A DNA stretch of 5,975 nt from Acidobacteriota bacterium (GTDB taxonomy: Bacteria; Planctomycetota; Phycisphaerae; WQYP01; JAJZKJ01), in the NCBI GenBank assembly GCA_021804195.1, contig JAJZKJ010000155.1, positions 1-5,975 on the forward strand. The letters are read 5' to 3'. Below the pieces are notes generated by a model. It was not told the DNA's origin and did not search any database. It saw nothing but the letters and a program-made list of their open reading frames with translations. How positions within the stretch are numbered: the first letter of the stretch is position 1; each line of letters opens with the position of its first letter. Positions 5,887-5,975 of this stretch are shown here, in pieces. The translations under genes were made by a program, and so were the position numbers.

Positions 5887-5975
5887 ATGAAGACACTCGG
5901 AATGGCATTAATAAAGGCAATTTTCCTGATCCCTCAATCCATCGCTACCTCAGATTTGGCGATTCTTTATGTTCT
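5887..5975 (+). CDS. Possible start of a rightward reading frame, truncated by the window edge
   Basis: From the ATG at 5887 a frame stays open to the end of the window (29 full codons, beginning MKTLGMALIKAIFLIPQS). The N-terminus has a lysine and then a hydrophobic stretch, loosely like a signal or membrane segment. No Shine-Dalgarno sequence precedes it, third codon positions are not GC-rich as in the other genes, and no promoter is clear. It may simply be intergenic DNA upstream of the GH3 gene. No minus-strand frame is open across 5869-5975. Confidence 0.2.
   Translation, partial: MKTLGMALIKAIFLIPQSIATSDLAILYV

Noticed and set aside
5941..5974. Weak hairpin (ATCGC 5941-5945 with GCGAT 5959-5963) followed by T-rich sequence
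   Set aside because: The stem is short and not GC-rich, and no plus-strand gene ends nearby, so a terminator call is not supported.

Overview
The window comes from a GC-rich bacterium and holds three complete protein genes with short spacers. The sequence composition, a Tat-exported family 3 glycoside hydrolase, an endonuclease-type MutL and the aroK/mutL pairing fit an Acidobacteriota-like soil bacterium. That placement is an inference from general impression, not from a database comparison.

Layout. Positions 1-338 carry no convincing gene. This stretch contains a markedly AT-rich island (about 91-170) and a hairpin followed by a T-rich run (173-219) that looks like a rightward terminator. 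Position 339-881 (minus) is aroK, shikimate kinase. A 47-bp spacer (882-928) separates it from the divergent mutL at 929-2983 (plus). That spacer holds -10-like hexamers for both directions around a perfect 14-bp palindrome. MutL and the next gene converge across a 71-bp spacer with a 9-bp inverted repeat. Position 3055-5805 (minus) encodes a secreted GH3 beta-glycosidase with a Tat signal and a CBM6-like module inserted in its second domain. The last 170 bases contain the likely GH3 promoter and the possible start of a rightward reading frame that leaves the window.

The three genes do not form one pathway. AroK belongs to aromatic amino acid biosynthesis, MutL to mismatch repair, and the GH3 enzyme to plant-polysaccharide or oligosaccharide breakdown outside the cytoplasm. 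All three reading frames look intact. I see no mobile element, tRNA, rRNA or CRISPR array. I found no clear evidence of an undescribed multi-gene system. The most noteworthy items are the compact aroK/mutL divergent promoter region, the CBM6-like insertion in the GH3 enzyme, an acidic insert in the MutL N-terminal region, and a possible short RNA unit in the left spacer.
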